Shown in pieces: positions 26,021 through 35,069 of a stretch of DNA of 64,000 nucleotides. Within the stretch, counting starts at the first letter, position 1; the number at the start of each line of letters is the position of its first letter. The stretch spans positions 81,060 through 145,059 of the forward strand of contig NZ_JAOXLP010000011.1 of NCBI RefSeq assembly GCF_025791835.1, in the 5' to 3' direction. The DNA is from Roseomonas xinghualingensis (lineage in GTDB: Bacteria > Pseudomonadota > Alphaproteobacteria > Acetobacterales > Acetobacteraceae). Made by a program: the position numbers and the translations under genes. Under the pieces are notes generated by a model, which had not been told where the DNA came from, ran no database searches, and saw only the letters and a program-made list of their open reading frames with translations.

Positions 26021-26560
26021 TCACTCGCCTGGCATGATCCGCACCGGGCTGCCCCAGGCACGGGCGTTGTCCGGTATGTCGCGATTGACAAAGGACATGG
26101 CGCCAATCACCGCGCCGCTTCCGATCGTGACGCCCATCTGCACCACGCTGTTAGGACCCAGATAAACGCCTGACCCGATGGTGGTGCGCGCCTTGTCGAT
26201 CGGCGCCGCTCCGAGGGTGGTCGCGCGCCTGACCGTATGGTGCGAATAGATCTGTACGCCGGCGCTGATATCGACATGGTCTCCGATCACGAGGCCGCCG
26301 CTGCCGTCGAGGATGACGTTCGGCCCTATCCAGCAATTCCGTCCAACCGTCACATTCCCCAGAACCAGAACGTTATCATAGCAGGATGAACCCTCTCCGA
26401 AACCTTCGAAGCGGGCGCGTTCCCAGCGGTCCGCGAGCAGATCCCCTACCGAAAGGCCCCGATTGAAGCGTGCACGCATCTCCTGCCGGCTTCGCAGATG
26501 CCAGTTCCGCAGTTGCCTGGAGAGATCTGGCGCATCGGATGCCATGTCATCCCCCGTCAT
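26021..26560 (-). CDS. Hexapeptide-repeat acyltransferase
   Basis: The product has 179 residues. A left-handed beta-helix is indicated by repeated hexapeptides (VLGNVTVGRNCWIGPNVILDG, LVIGDHVDISAGVQI, TIGSGVYLGPNSVVQMGVTI) and the catalytic-type His in IYSHHTVRR. The closing GAVIGAMSFVNRDIPDNARAWGSPVRI loop is typical of sugar O- or N-acetyltransferases of the WbbJ/maltose-acetyltransferase kind. As the outermost gene of the polysaccharide locus, it probably acetylates a sugar of the exported polymer. The acceptor is unknown. The 127 bp to the next gene are empty. Confidence 0.85.
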   Translation of the reverse strand: MTGDDMASDAPDLSRQLRNWHLRSRQEMRARFNRGLSVGDLLADRWERARFEGFGEGSSCYDNVLVLGNVTVGRNCWIGPNVILDGSGGLVIGDHVDISAGVQIYSHHTVRRATTLGAAPIDKARTTIGSGVYLGPNSVVQMGVTIGSGAVIGAMSFVNRDIPDNARAWGSPVRIMPGE

Positions 26561-26687
26561 CGATGGCTCTCCGGAAGATCATCGTGAGCAATCGCTTTCG
26601 GATGCGAAGGGATAATCCTGAGGACGGGAATGTCCGTGTTCAAGCATGCCTCCGTTGCTCGCCGGCCTCCTGGCGGGTGGCCAGCTT

Positions 26688-28175
26688 CTAGGCCCAACGT
26701 CCCACCTGGCGGGCCACAACCCGAATGCCGTTGCGCAGTTCACCCAGCAGAGGGTGGCTGGTTATCAGAAGGCCCGCGCCCCATCCGATGACAGCGGCAG
26801 TGCCCGAGAACAGCATGGCCTGGATCGAAAGATCGAAGCGAAAGCCGGCCATTGCCACAGCTGCGGCGGGTGGCGCGGCGGCGCACAAGGCCACAACCAC
26901 GCTGCTTCGTATGGCCAGCGCGATCTCGCCCCAGCCAAGGGAGATACGGCGCCGGATGAAACTGAGAGCGACATAGACCTGCAAGGGTGCATTGATGAAT
27001 TGCGCCGCCGCCACCGCTTCGAGATTCAGGAACGAGGCGGCGAAGATGATGGCCATGGAAGGCGGCAGTGAAATCAGGCTCATGCTCACCGTGTCGCGGA
27101 TGTGCCCGATGGAGACCAGGAGCGGATAGGTCATGAAGGCAGGGAAGAGGCAAAGCGAGCCGAGCGCGATGAAGCGCACAAGCGGTGCCACTGACATCCA
27201 CTGCTCGCCGAACAGGATCCAAATGATGGGATCCGCCAGCAAGGCGAGGCAGAGCAGGATCGGCCATTGCAGGGCGGTCATGTATGTGAGGGCCAGGAGG
27301 TAGGGCTGCTTGAGCTCGCCTCCCTTGCGGACATGATCGGCCAGTGCCGGAAGGATCACGGGTTGCAAGGCGCTGATGACCAGCCTGTCGGGCAATTGGC
27401 ACAGCATGGTTGCCCGGCTGAACAGTCCCACTGCTCCGAGGCCCAGTATGCGGCCGAGGATCAACTGCGGCAGGGAGTCATGGAGTACGTTGATCACGCC
27501 GCTGGCCGTGGAATAACCCCCGAAGGAGGCGACTTTCCGCCACTCCGCGAAGCTGGGCTGGAACGCCCAGAAATACGGCCGCCAGGCAAAGGCCATGACG
27601 GTGCGTGTTATGCTGCCGGCCAGCATGGCCCAGGCCAGGCTCATATATCCATGGCCGAGCATGGCAAGCGTGGTCACCACCAGGAGGTTCACCGCTGCCG
27701 CCAGCAGGTTGATTCCTGCCAGGACATCGAATGCCAGATCCCGCCGCAGCAAGCTGAGGCTGGGTATGGAGAATGGGAGCAGCAGGAAATTTGCCGCGAA
27801 GAGTGGGATGACCCGGGCAAGGCCAGGTTCGTCGTAGAATGCAACGATGGTGGGCGTGGCAGCGAAGAGCACGGCTGAGCAGAACAGGGACAGGATCAAT
27901 GCCAGGGTGAAGGCTGAGCGTACATTCTGGCGGGATGCCTCGCGTTCCTGCACGAGGTAGTTGCCGACACCGAAATCTCGGAGGATGTCGATCAGCATGA
28001 CGACGGAGTAGCCCACCGTGAACAGCCCGAACTCCTTCGGAGTCAGCAGGCGTGACAGGATGACGGTCGCGAGCAGGCCCAGGGCGTAGCTGCCGTACTT
28101 CTCCCCGAATGAGAACAACAGAGACCGTCTTACAGTGCTCTTTCGAGAGGCGGGTTCGACCCCCTGCTGACTCAT
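26688..28175 (-). CDS. Polysaccharide flippase (Wzx/MOP superfamily)
   Basis: The product has 495 residues with about 12-14 hydrophobic spans and the N-terminal SLLFSFGEKYGSYALGLLATVILSRLLTPKEFGLF stretch typical of the polysaccharide-transporter branch of the MOP superfamily. It would flip lipid-linked repeat units to the periplasm. ATG 28175 overlaps the upstream glycosyltransferase stop (TGATG); a TTG three bases earlier is less likely. It is in the minus-strand arm of the exopolysaccharide locus and implies Wzy-type assembly, though no Wzy polymerase was identified in the window. Confidence 0.85.
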   Translation of the reverse strand: MSQQGVEPASRKSTVRRSLLFSFGEKYGSYALGLLATVILSRLLTPKEFGLFTVGYSVVMLIDILRDFGVGNYLVQEREASRQNVRSAFTLALILSLFCSAVLFAATPTIVAFYDEPGLARVIPLFAANFLLLPFSIPSLSLLRRDLAFDVLAGINLLAAAVNLLVVTTLAMLGHGYMSLAWAMLAGSITRTVMAFAWRPYFWAFQPSFAEWRKVASFGGYSTASGVINVLHDSLPQLILGRILGLGAVGLFSRATMLCQLPDRLVISALQPVILPALADHVRKGGELKQPYLLALTYMTALQWPILLCLALLADPIIWILFGEQWMSVAPLVRFIALGSLCLFPAFMTYPLLVSIGHIRDTVSMSLISLPPSMAIIFAASFLNLEAVAAAQFINAPLQVYVALSFIRRRISLGWGEIALAIRSSVVVALCAAAPPAAAVAMAGFRFDLSIQAMLFSGTAAVIGWGAGLLITSHPLLGELRNGIRVVARQVGRWA

Positions 28176-29443
28176 CAAGGCATGCCTGACACCGCCAGGG
28201 CGGGCGCGTGTGGCTGAAGGAGTGCTGCCGCCTGACTTCCTGGCCCCAGCATTGCTTCCAGGGGACGCAGCGTTGCCGCCCAGTCATAGGTATCGAGCAT
28301 GGATGCTCGTGCCGCTTCGCCCAGACGGGGATGTGCGCCATCCAGCACCTGCGCCACCATGCGTGCCATCTCCGCCGCACCGTCGGCCACCAGAAGATCC
28401 CGTCCGGGCCGCGCGCGTACGCCTTCAAAGGCCTGCGGCGAGGCAATAACGGGCCGGGCCATGGCCATCGCTTCCAGCACCTTGTTCTGAATTCCCCGGG
28501 CGATCCGCAGCGGCGCGACGACCGCATCGGCATGGGCAATATAAGGGCGTGTATCCGCGACCCGGCCTGTCACATGCACATTCGGAAGTTGTGCCAATGC
28601 CCGCACCTGTGGGGAGGGGTTCGCGCCCACGATGTGGAAATGCGGAGATGGGACGCGGCTGAGCAGCCGAGGCATCACCTCCTCCACGAACCAGCAGACC
28701 GCATCGACATTGGGGCGGTAGTCCATCGTTCCCGTGAAGACGAGGGCGGGAGCATCGTCCTTGAAGGGGCGGGGATAGGGGCGTGCCGGATCGAAGCGAT
28801 GCAGGTCCACGCCATTGTCCACCCAGCCCGCTCGCGAAGCGCATTCCGGCGCGATCTCCACGAAACGCCGCCGCTCATCCTCGGACACGAAGAGGGTGCG
28901 ATCGAAATCCCTGGCCGCCTGCCGCTCGAATGTCAGCAAGGTCCGTGCTTCACGTGCCCAGACCTGGCGCCTGATTCCATGCGCATTGGCCGCATAGGCC
29001 AGCCACTTCTCCGAATCCACATCCACCATGTCCAGCACCCTGCGCAGCCCGGGGCGGCGGGCTGCCGGGCCCATGACGTAAGGCGCCATCGTGGAGGAAT
29101 ACACGAAGGCCGCGTCGTAGCGGTTCGCCTCCAGGCCGCGCTCCACCCAGGCCCGCAAATGGGGTTCGTGGAACCAGCCCAGGCCCAGCGGCTGGCCCGG
29201 GCGGAGATGGACCAGGGCACGCAGGATTTGCGAGCGCCGGCTGACAGGGCGGCACTCGACCACGGCGCAGCGTGCCTGCAATGCGGGAAGGTGAGCAAGG
29301 TCAGCCGGGTCATCGGCCAGAAAGCCCAGATCCACCTCCCACCGCTCGGCCAAGTGGTTGAGGATGTGCCAGGCACGGATCTTCTCGCCCTTATCCGGCG
29401 GATAGGGAATCCGGTGGCAGAGGAAGAGCAGCCGCCGACGCAT
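28175..29443 (-). CDS. Glycosyltransferase, XrtA/PEP-CTERM-associated type (TIGR03087-like)
   Basis: The product has 422 residues. The start LLFLCHRIPYPPDKGEKIRAW is the hallmark of the exosortase-A-associated sugar transferase family. The C-terminal GT-B half contains VFTGTMDYRPNVDAVCWF, HIVGANPSPQVRALA, VTGRVADTRPYIAHADAVVAPL and GIQNKVLEAMAMARPVIA, the GT4 nucleotide-sugar site. It adds a sugar to the lipid-linked intermediate on the cytosolic face. It sits four bases after the FemAB-like gene and is coupled to the flippase gene. Confidence 0.87.
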   Translation of the reverse strand: MRRRLLFLCHRIPYPPDKGEKIRAWHILNHLAERWEVDLGFLADDPADLAHLPALQARCAVVECRPVSRRSQILRALVHLRPGQPLGLGWFHEPHLRAWVERGLEANRYDAAFVYSSTMAPYVMGPAARRPGLRRVLDMVDVDSEKWLAYAANAHGIRRQVWAREARTLLTFERQAARDFDRTLFVSEDERRRFVEIAPECASRAGWVDNGVDLHRFDPARPYPRPFKDDAPALVFTGTMDYRPNVDAVCWFVEEVMPRLLSRVPSPHFHIVGANPSPQVRALAQLPNVHVTGRVADTRPYIAHADAVVAPLRIARGIQNKVLEAMAMARPVIASPQAFEGVRARPGRDLLVADGAAEMARMVAQVLDGAHPRLGEAARASMLDTYDWAATLRPLEAMLGPGSQAAALLQPHAPALAVSGMP

Positions 29444-29447
29444 GGCC

Positions 29448-30482
29448 TTAACCCAGTCCGCGAACGATGTGAGGCCCCAGGAAGTTTGCCATCGGTAGCG
29501 GCAGACGTTTCCAGGCGGCGATCATCAGCTTGTATTTGGGATTGGAAGGATTGTGTTCGGGCAGGCGCGCGCCTTCCTTCAGCCGGTAGGAGTAGTGAAG
29601 CGGCTGCGCGGTGAAGCCCCAGTTCTTCTTGAAATCGAATGCTCCGGTCCCGGCTTTGCTGCGGCCGAAGTCGAACAGGCGGGCGCCACGCTCCGCGCCA
29701 GCACGGCGCATCACTTCCCAGTACATGAAATCATTGGCCGCGAGGGCGCGGGCCTGCCGGGTGCCGCCGCCGTAATAGGGCAGCACTTCGCCACGGAAGT
29801 GGAAGTTCAGCACCGAGGCCACAGGTTGGTCCTCGTGCAGCACCGTGGTGACGTCATGAGCATCCGGAAAAGCCTGACCGAGCAGGTCGAAATAACGGCG
29901 CGGGAACACAGGCGTGCCAAGGTTGTGCACGCTTTCGGCATAGATCCGGTGCAGCCGGTCCGTGTTGCCATCCGAGATGGAATGGAGCCCGTACTGGATG
30001 CCCTTGCGTACCATCGCCCGCTGCTTGCGAGGAATGGCTTTCATGTCCTGCTCGGCGTTGCCGGTGATAGGCTTGCGGAAGGTATAGTAGAGCGAGGAGC
30101 GGACCGGCAGATTCTCATTCGGTTGGTGCAGTTCCCGGAACTCAAGGCAGGGCACACCCTTCTGGCGCATCAGTTCCAGCGAATAGGCCTCCAGGGCCAT
30201 CTTCGCCTCCGGCGTGGCGGCCACAGGGCCGCCATAGACGCAGAATGGCGTAGAAATGAGCGCATCCCCGAACAGCCGCGTCCGCATGCGTGCAAGCGGT
30301 AGTACGCCGACAACCGTGCCGTCCTGCTCGGCCAGGGCGTAATGCGTCGTATGGCCGAAAGCCTGCTCGATCACGCCGCGCCAGGACGACAGGTGAAAGA
30401 ATGTAGCCTCGGGCGATGCCTGCACGAAGGCGTCCCAGGCGCCTGCGGCCGCGTCATTCATCTCCCGGACTCGCACGGCCAT
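29448..30482 (-). CDS. FemAB-like GNAT protein, XrtA-associated (TIGR03019-like)
   Basis: The product has 344 residues. The N-terminus AVRVREMNDAAAGAWDAFVQ and the core PRKQRAMVRKGIQYGL, YYGGGTRQARALAANDFMYWEVM and FDFGRSKAGTGAFDFKKNWGF are conserved in the FemAB-related proteins that accompany exosortase-A loci. FemAB proteins transfer amino acids onto cell-wall or polysaccharide precursors; the donor here is unknown. ATG 30482 (MAVRV) has GAGGAAA about ten bases upstream, while longer readings are shadow sequence. It is located between the deacetylase and glycosyltransferase genes. Confidence 0.87.
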   Translation of the reverse strand: MAVRVREMNDAAAGAWDAFVQASPEATFFHLSSWRGVIEQAFGHTTHYALAEQDGTVVGVLPLARMRTRLFGDALISTPFCVYGGPVAATPEAKMALEAYSLELMRQKGVPCLEFRELHQPNENLPVRSSLYYTFRKPITGNAEQDMKAIPRKQRAMVRKGIQYGLHSISDGNTDRLHRIYAESVHNLGTPVFPRRYFDLLGQAFPDAHDVTTVLHEDQPVASVLNFHFRGEVLPYYGGGTRQARALAANDFMYWEVMRRAGAERGARLFDFGRSKAGTGAFDFKKNWGFTAQPLHYSYRLKEGARLPEHNPSNPKYKLMIAAWKRLPLPMANFLGPHIVRGLG

Positions 30483-30495
30483 TTTGTGGGTTTCC

Positions 30496-31401
30496 TCAGC
30501 CTGCCGCCAGGCGCGAAGCCGGTCTGCCGGCATCGAGCGCCGAGGCGAACACCTCATCCATTCGGCCCCAGGCAAAATCGCGGAGCAGTGCATCCACTCG
30601 CGAGGCCATGCTGGCGAGGCCGGTATAGTGCCGGAAGCGCGAGAGGCGGCTGGCCTCCCGTACCCGTGGCTGGTCCGGATCCACTTCCCAGGGATGAAAG
30701 TAAAAGATGCCGGGGCGCCCCTCCGAGTGGTTGACCCGGCGCAGCCCCGCGCGGAACACAGGATAGGGCAGCAGACGGAACCATCCGCCACCGGAGCAGG
30801 GCAGATTGCGCCCAAGGGCATGCACCGTTGTCATCGGTAGTTCCAGCACCCCATCCGAGCGCGGCCGATGCGGGCTGCGCGGCGCGTCAGGCGCACCATA
30901 GAGGTCGTGGCGAATGGGAAAGATGCTGGAGCTGTAGCGGTAACCTTCCTCCGCCAGCACGGCATGCGCCCAGGGGGTCGTGTTGGGACCGATCGAAAAA
31001 GTGGGTGCGCGGTAGCCTGTAACCTCGGTGCCAGCGATGTCTTCCAGCATGCGCTTCGAGCGGCGCAGGTCGGCGCGGAAGGCAACTTCCCCGAGCTCAT
31101 TCACCAGCGCGTGGTCCCAGCCATGGCTGGCGAGCTCATGCCCATCTGCGTGGATGCGGCGAATCAGCGCAGGGTGGCGTTCGGCAACCCAGCCCAGGGT
31201 AAAAAAGGTGGCGTGCACACCGGCACGGGCAAATTGCTCTAGAATTCGGTCCGTATTCGCCTCAACCCGGGATGCGAGCCCGTCCCAGTCCGAGCGGCGG
31301 ATTGTGTGGCAGAAGGCCCGGACCTGGAACCAGTCCTCGACGTCCACGCTCATTGCGTTCAGCAGTGTCTTGGAGACAGGGCCGCCATTCACGTCGTTCA
31401 C
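30496..31401 (-). CDS. Polysaccharide deacetylase, XrtA-associated (TIGR03006-like)
   Basis: The product has 301 residues. The NodB-type domain starts at LNAMSVDVEDWFQV (metal-binding Asp-x-Glu-Asp), with HATFFTLGWVAER, HELASHGWDHALV (metal His pair) and YRAPTFSIG. The C-terminal FYFHPWEVDPDQPR is typical of the family linked to exosortase-A polysaccharide loci. It probably removes N-acetyl groups from the exopolysaccharide. No signal peptide is apparent. The GTG at 31401 overlaps the stop of the ATPase gene (GTGA). Confidence 0.9.
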   Translation of the reverse strand: MNDVNGGPVSKTLLNAMSVDVEDWFQVRAFCHTIRRSDWDGLASRVEANTDRILEQFARAGVHATFFTLGWVAERHPALIRRIHADGHELASHGWDHALVNELGEVAFRADLRRSKRMLEDIAGTEVTGYRAPTFSIGPNTTPWAHAVLAEEGYRYSSSIFPIRHDLYGAPDAPRSPHRPRSDGVLELPMTTVHALGRNLPCSGGGWFRLLPYPVFRAGLRRVNHSEGRPGIFYFHPWEVDPDQPRVREASRLSRFRHYTGLASMASRVDALLRDFAWGRMDEVFASALDAGRPASRLAAG

Positions 31402-32366
31402 GACTGAGCCCCAGTCTTCTGAATGAAGAGGTCTCTGAAGCCATTAAACAGGCGTTCGCGTTGGGCAACGAGGCGCTCGATAGCAGTCATCCGGCGTGCG
31501 AGATCGGCCAGTTCCTCTGATCCGAAGGAAGGCGCTTCGTGAGATGCCTCCATCTTGCCGCCCAGATCCTCCTCAAGTTCCAGGGCTGTGGCCTCTACCA
31601 GGGGCGCTGTCAGGCGTGAGGTCCGCTCCAATTCGCCGCCCAGCAGCACGCGCGAGCAGAGGCGGTTGATCCGGCGCGGGATGCCGGCGCTGTGACGATG
31701 CACCAGATCCAGGGCATCCTCTTCCCAAAGTGGGCGGCCTTCCCAGCCTACGGCGCGCATCCGGTGGAACACATAGGCATGTGTTTCTTCGCGCGACAGG
31801 CCGCCGAGATGATAGGAGGCCAGGATGCGCTGGCGAAGCTGCTCCAGGTCCTGGCGAACCAGTGTGCGGCGGAGTTGCGGCTGGCCCAGAAGGATGATCT
31901 GCAGAAGCGCTTGCCCATCCACGGTGATGTTGGAGAGCATCCGCAGTTCCTCGAGTGCCTCCGTCGGTAACCCTTGGGCCTCGTCCACGATCAGCAGGTG
32001 GCGCCGCGCGCCATCTTGTAAGGCGGCCGTGATCGCACGCAGAACCGCAGCCTTGTTGCCTTCAGATTGCACACCGAGGACGTCTGCCAGCAGGCGCAGC
32101 AGGTCGTCGCCGGAAAGCTGCGTGGTCACGATCCGCGACACGAGGAAGTTCGCAGGGTCCAGCTTGGAGCATAGATGCTCGACAAGGGTGGTTTTGCCTG
32201 CTCCGACTTCGCCGGTGATCACCACGAAGCCTTCCTTCTGTGCAAGGCCATAGACCAAATGCGCATGCGCCCGGCTGTGAACGGAGCTAGGAAAGAACAG
32301 CTTCGCGTCAGGGGTCATTCGGAAGGGACGATCGCGGAAGCCGTAGTATTCAGTGTACATGGCCAT
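31398..32366 (-). CDS. AAA ATPase, XrtA/PEP-CTERM-associated (TIGR03015-like)
   Basis: The product has 322 residues. It has MYTEYYGFRDRPFRMTPDAKLFF at the start, Walker A TGEVGAGKTT (about 51-60), Walker B LLIVDEAQGL and a GIPRRINRLC arginine-finger segment. This is the ExeA/GspA-like AAA family that accompanies exosortase-A loci. The C-terminal part (RRMTAIERLVAQRERLFNG) is coiled-coil-like. It likely assists assembly or regulation of polysaccharide export. An internal ATG six bases downstream (32360) matches the family start equally well. The 116 bp towards the barrel gene show no further feature. Confidence 0.9.
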   Translation of the reverse strand: MAMYTEYYGFRDRPFRMTPDAKLFFPSSVHSRAHAHLVYGLAQKEGFVVITGEVGAGKTTLVEHLCSKLDPANFLVSRIVTTQLSGDDLLRLLADVLGVQSEGNKAAVLRAITAALQDGARRHLLIVDEAQGLPTEALEELRMLSNITVDGQALLQIILLGQPQLRRTLVRQDLEQLRQRILASYHLGGLSREETHAYVFHRMRAVGWEGRPLWEEDALDLVHRHSAGIPRRINRLCSRVLLGGELERTSRLTAPLVEATALELEEDLGGKMEASHEAPSFGSEELADLARRMTAIERLVAQRERLFNGFRDLFIQKTGAQS

Positions 32367-32482
32367 GGCCCCATTGTCCGAGTTGCGATTGCGGATTCAG
32401 CAGCCGAGATGGTGGTTGGCTAAGCCTTTGTGCTGTGATCGGTTAAAAATATACTTGGGTCGTAAGACCACATTCTGTGGCA

Positions 32483-34174
32483 CTAGAAGGTCTTCTGCAG
32501 GCCAGCCAGAATGATGTTCTGCAGCCCTCGGTTCGTTGGGGAATCAGATCCCCGATTGGTGAGAATGTATTGCAGCGTTCCCACCAGGCTTTCGCTGAAG
32601 CTGTATCTCAGCGCGGCGCTGGCAGTGAATACGTCGCCGGACCCGGCTGCCACGGGCGATTTGTAGCGGCCATACTCCAGATAGCTCACCGTGGTCGCCC
32701 GTGGCGTCAACTCGTGAGCCCAGATGAGGCTGCCGGAGGTGCCTCGCTGTGAAAAGGCCAGCGTACCGGGCGCGACCGAAACCGGACTCTGATCCTCATC
32801 AAGGATCGAGAACGTGAAGGTGTCCCGGGGCCAGCTCTGGCTGATGGAGGCTGTGAAGCGGCGGACGCGGAAGAGGCTGCTTTGCAGAGCCAGAAAGGAG
32901 CCTGAATAGAACAGGGGGGCACCGGTTGTGGCGTCCACCGGGTTGCCCCACGGATCGACCTCGCTGGTGGTCAGCACATTCTGGTCACGGCCCAGATCGG
33001 TCGAAAGTGTATCGGAATAGCTGGCGCTGATCCGAGTGCGAGCGCCGACGGGAAAGTTAGCGGCCAGGAAAGGGGAATTGAAGCCATTCCTGCGGCCGTA
33101 TTTTACGATAATGGTGCTGTCCGGCACCGGCGTGAGGCGCATGCCGACGGCCCAGATCGGGCCGCTGATCTGCAGGGGCGGCACACCACCATATTTCTGG
33201 TCCTCATACCCGCCTTCGACCAGCGCCGCGATGTTGCGGAACACGGCGTAGCGCAACTCGACAGTCGCGAAGTTGCGGTGTGCATCATCCAGAACGCCGG
33301 TGCCTGAATACTTCGTGCCGTCGATCGTTGCCTCAAAACCCAGGCGGCCGAAATCATCACCGGAGCGCAGAACGGCGAAGCCCTCATGGGCTGTGAATTC
33401 TTGCTGTGTAAAATAGGGCTGGCTCGTGTCGGGTAGGAACGCGTCATCGCCATCCTGCACCCCGTACTGGAAGGCGTAGCCGACCTGGAGGGTGGCGAGG
33501 CTGCCGAACCGGTGGACCAGATAAGGTGAGATCTGCGTTCCGAAGCTTTGCGCGAGGTTGCTGCGGTCCGTTAATGCCGTGCCCTCTGGGGCATATCCGC
33601 CGGTGATCGTCCTTGTTGTTGCGAAGGCGCGCGCATCAAGGAATGCAGTCTGCGGAACGAGTACCGCAACAGCCTGGGCATTCAAATTGTGATCCAGGCG
33701 GTTCTGGCTGCTGTCGACAGCGTAGATCTGGGCAAGAGGGGCGTAGGTAAGCGTGCCTCTCAGCCAGGCTGTATCAGCCGAGGCCTGCACTGTGGGGGTG
33801 AAGGCCGTGATGAAATCTGCCTGGCGGTCCGATTTGGTCCCGGACACATTGTCCGTGGCAAGAAGTTGCGCGCCAAGGCTGAAATTGACCTCCCAGGGCT
33901 TTCCGGAATCAACGGACGGAGGCTCTCTGAGATAGAGTGGAAACCCGAATGCTCCAAGCCTTACCTCCGGAGCCATTGCTCGCGAGGGGTCGGTCTGCAT
34001 GATGCCTTCGTCCAACCCTGCCGGGGAAATGGTTGAGAGTGCCGGCTGAGATGTCGTGGCCAAGCCAAGCGGAGGCGGCTCCGCAAGGACCGGAAAGGCA
34101 ACTACTGCAGAAGAGCAGGCTCCGATCCAACGCGGCAGCCTGCCGCGTCGGGCAAGTCGTGCGCTGTCAGGCAT
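32483..34174 (-). CDS. Outer-membrane beta-barrel protein, XrtA-associated (TIGR03016-like)
   Basis: The product has 563 residues with an N-terminal signal (WIGACSSAVVAFPVLAEP). The body consists of alternating amphipathic strands typical of a large barrel (for example ATLQVGYAFQYGVQDGD, NIAALVEGGYED, RISASYSDTLSTDL), ending with an aromatic residue in LAGLQKTF. This matches the PEP-CTERM-associated outer-membrane family. It may guide the polymer across or anchor it to the outer membrane. The ATG at 34174 overlaps the kinase-like gene by eight bases; GTG 34186 is the alternative. No strong ribosome site distinguishes them. Confidence 0.83.
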   Translation of the reverse strand: MPDSARLARRGRLPRWIGACSSAVVAFPVLAEPPPLGLATTSQPALSTISPAGLDEGIMQTDPSRAMAPEVRLGAFGFPLYLREPPSVDSGKPWEVNFSLGAQLLATDNVSGTKSDRQADFITAFTPTVQASADTAWLRGTLTYAPLAQIYAVDSSQNRLDHNLNAQAVAVLVPQTAFLDARAFATTRTITGGYAPEGTALTDRSNLAQSFGTQISPYLVHRFGSLATLQVGYAFQYGVQDGDDAFLPDTSQPYFTQQEFTAHEGFAVLRSGDDFGRLGFEATIDGTKYSGTGVLDDAHRNFATVELRYAVFRNIAALVEGGYEDQKYGGVPPLQISGPIWAVGMRLTPVPDSTIIVKYGRRNGFNSPFLAANFPVGARTRISASYSDTLSTDLGRDQNVLTTSEVDPWGNPVDATTGAPLFYSGSFLALQSSLFRVRRFTASISQSWPRDTFTFSILDEDQSPVSVAPGTLAFSQRGTSGSLIWAHELTPRATTVSYLEYGRYKSPVAAGSGDVFTASAALRYSFSESLVGTLQYILTNRGSDSPTNRGLQNIILAGLQKTF

Positions 34175-35069
34175 CCGAATAGACACCGAAGGTGGAACTG
34201 GCGGTCAGTTGGGCCTTGTTCAGCAGGAGCTGGATGGTCGGACATGACTCGACCATGTCGAGTGCCGCTTCAAGCTCATCGCGTTGGGTGCATTCGGCCT
34301 CCACCACCATGACTACCTGCCCGGCGATGGGCGCCAGCGTACTGGGATCGCTGGTGGAAAGGCAGGGCGGCATGTCAACGATGATGGCGTGGTCGGGCAG
34401 GGCTGCGGACAGGCGCTGGATGGCGGCCGCCATTGCCGCGCCGGGAGGCATGTCAGGCCCATTCGGGGGAGGCGCGCCATAAGGCATGAACAGAAGCTGG
34501 CTCAATTCCGTAGGGCGTAGAAGATCGTTGGGCCAGAGATTGGGGTTATCCGCGAAGATCCGCAGTCCGGCGGCATCGGGAAGGCCTAGTAGGTGAGTAA
34601 GTGATCCTGACTTGCTGTCAGCATCCACAAGAACAACAGGCTGGGCACCGCTGGTAGCGAGACTGGCCGCAAGGTTCAGTGCCGTGAAGGATTTCCCCTC
34701 GCCCGGCCTGGCGCTGGTAACCAGGGCAACCCGTGCCTGGCTGCCGCTGGACACTGCGCCCTTCATGGCCCGCGAGACCTGGTTCTGGACCACGCTGATC
34801 TCTTCTGAGACCCGCCCGCGCGCACGCGTGGGAAGGGCAACCAGCCCTGCGCGTGTCAGCGTGTCGAGGCTCAGGACCGGGTGAGTTGAGCTCGCGGCGG
34901 GAGGCGAGGCAGGTGTTGGCCCTTCGTGGCGGCTGGCCTGGGCGTGTTCGTCATTGATGCCCGGTGGCTTCGGCTTGGACGCCGGCCTTGGCATATCCAA
35001 TCCATCAAGGTTGCCCATAGCCTCGACGGCGCGCTCCACCAGATGGGAGCCGTGGCTGTTTCTTGTCAT
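34167..35069 (-). CDS. CpsD/BY-kinase-like ATPase without tyrosine tail
   Basis: The product has 300 residues. Walker A is TSARPGEGKSFTALN (about 134-148), Walker A' is VLVDADSKSGSL, and a Walker-B-like element is HAIIVDMPPCL. The layout is that of the CapB/CpsD (XrtA tyrosine kinase-like) family. The C-terminus ends STFGVYSDA with a single Tyr, so the tyrosine cluster that BY-kinases autophosphorylate is missing. The first 100 residues are Pro/Ser-rich and probably disordered. ATG 35069 overlaps the Wzz-like stop (ATGA), pairing it with that membrane activator to control chain length. Confidence 0.85.
   Translation of the reverse strand: MTRNSHGSHLVERAVEAMGNLDGLDMPRPASKPKPPGINDEHAQASRHEGPTPASPPAASSTHPVLSLDTLTRAGLVALPTRARGRVSEEISVVQNQVSRAMKGAVSSGSQARVALVTSARPGEGKSFTALNLAASLATSGAQPVVLVDADSKSGSLTHLLGLPDAAGLRIFADNPNLWPNDLLRPTELSQLLFMPYGAPPPNGPDMPPGAAMAAAIQRLSAALPDHAIIVDMPPCLSTSDPSTLAPIAGQVVMVVEAECTQRDELEAALDMVESCPTIQLLLNKAQLTASSTFGVYSDA

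Noticed and set aside
28150..28175. GGTTCGACCCCC resembling a tRNA T-arm
   Set aside because: It is in the N-terminal coding region of the flippase and no acceptor, D or anticodon arms can be built around it.
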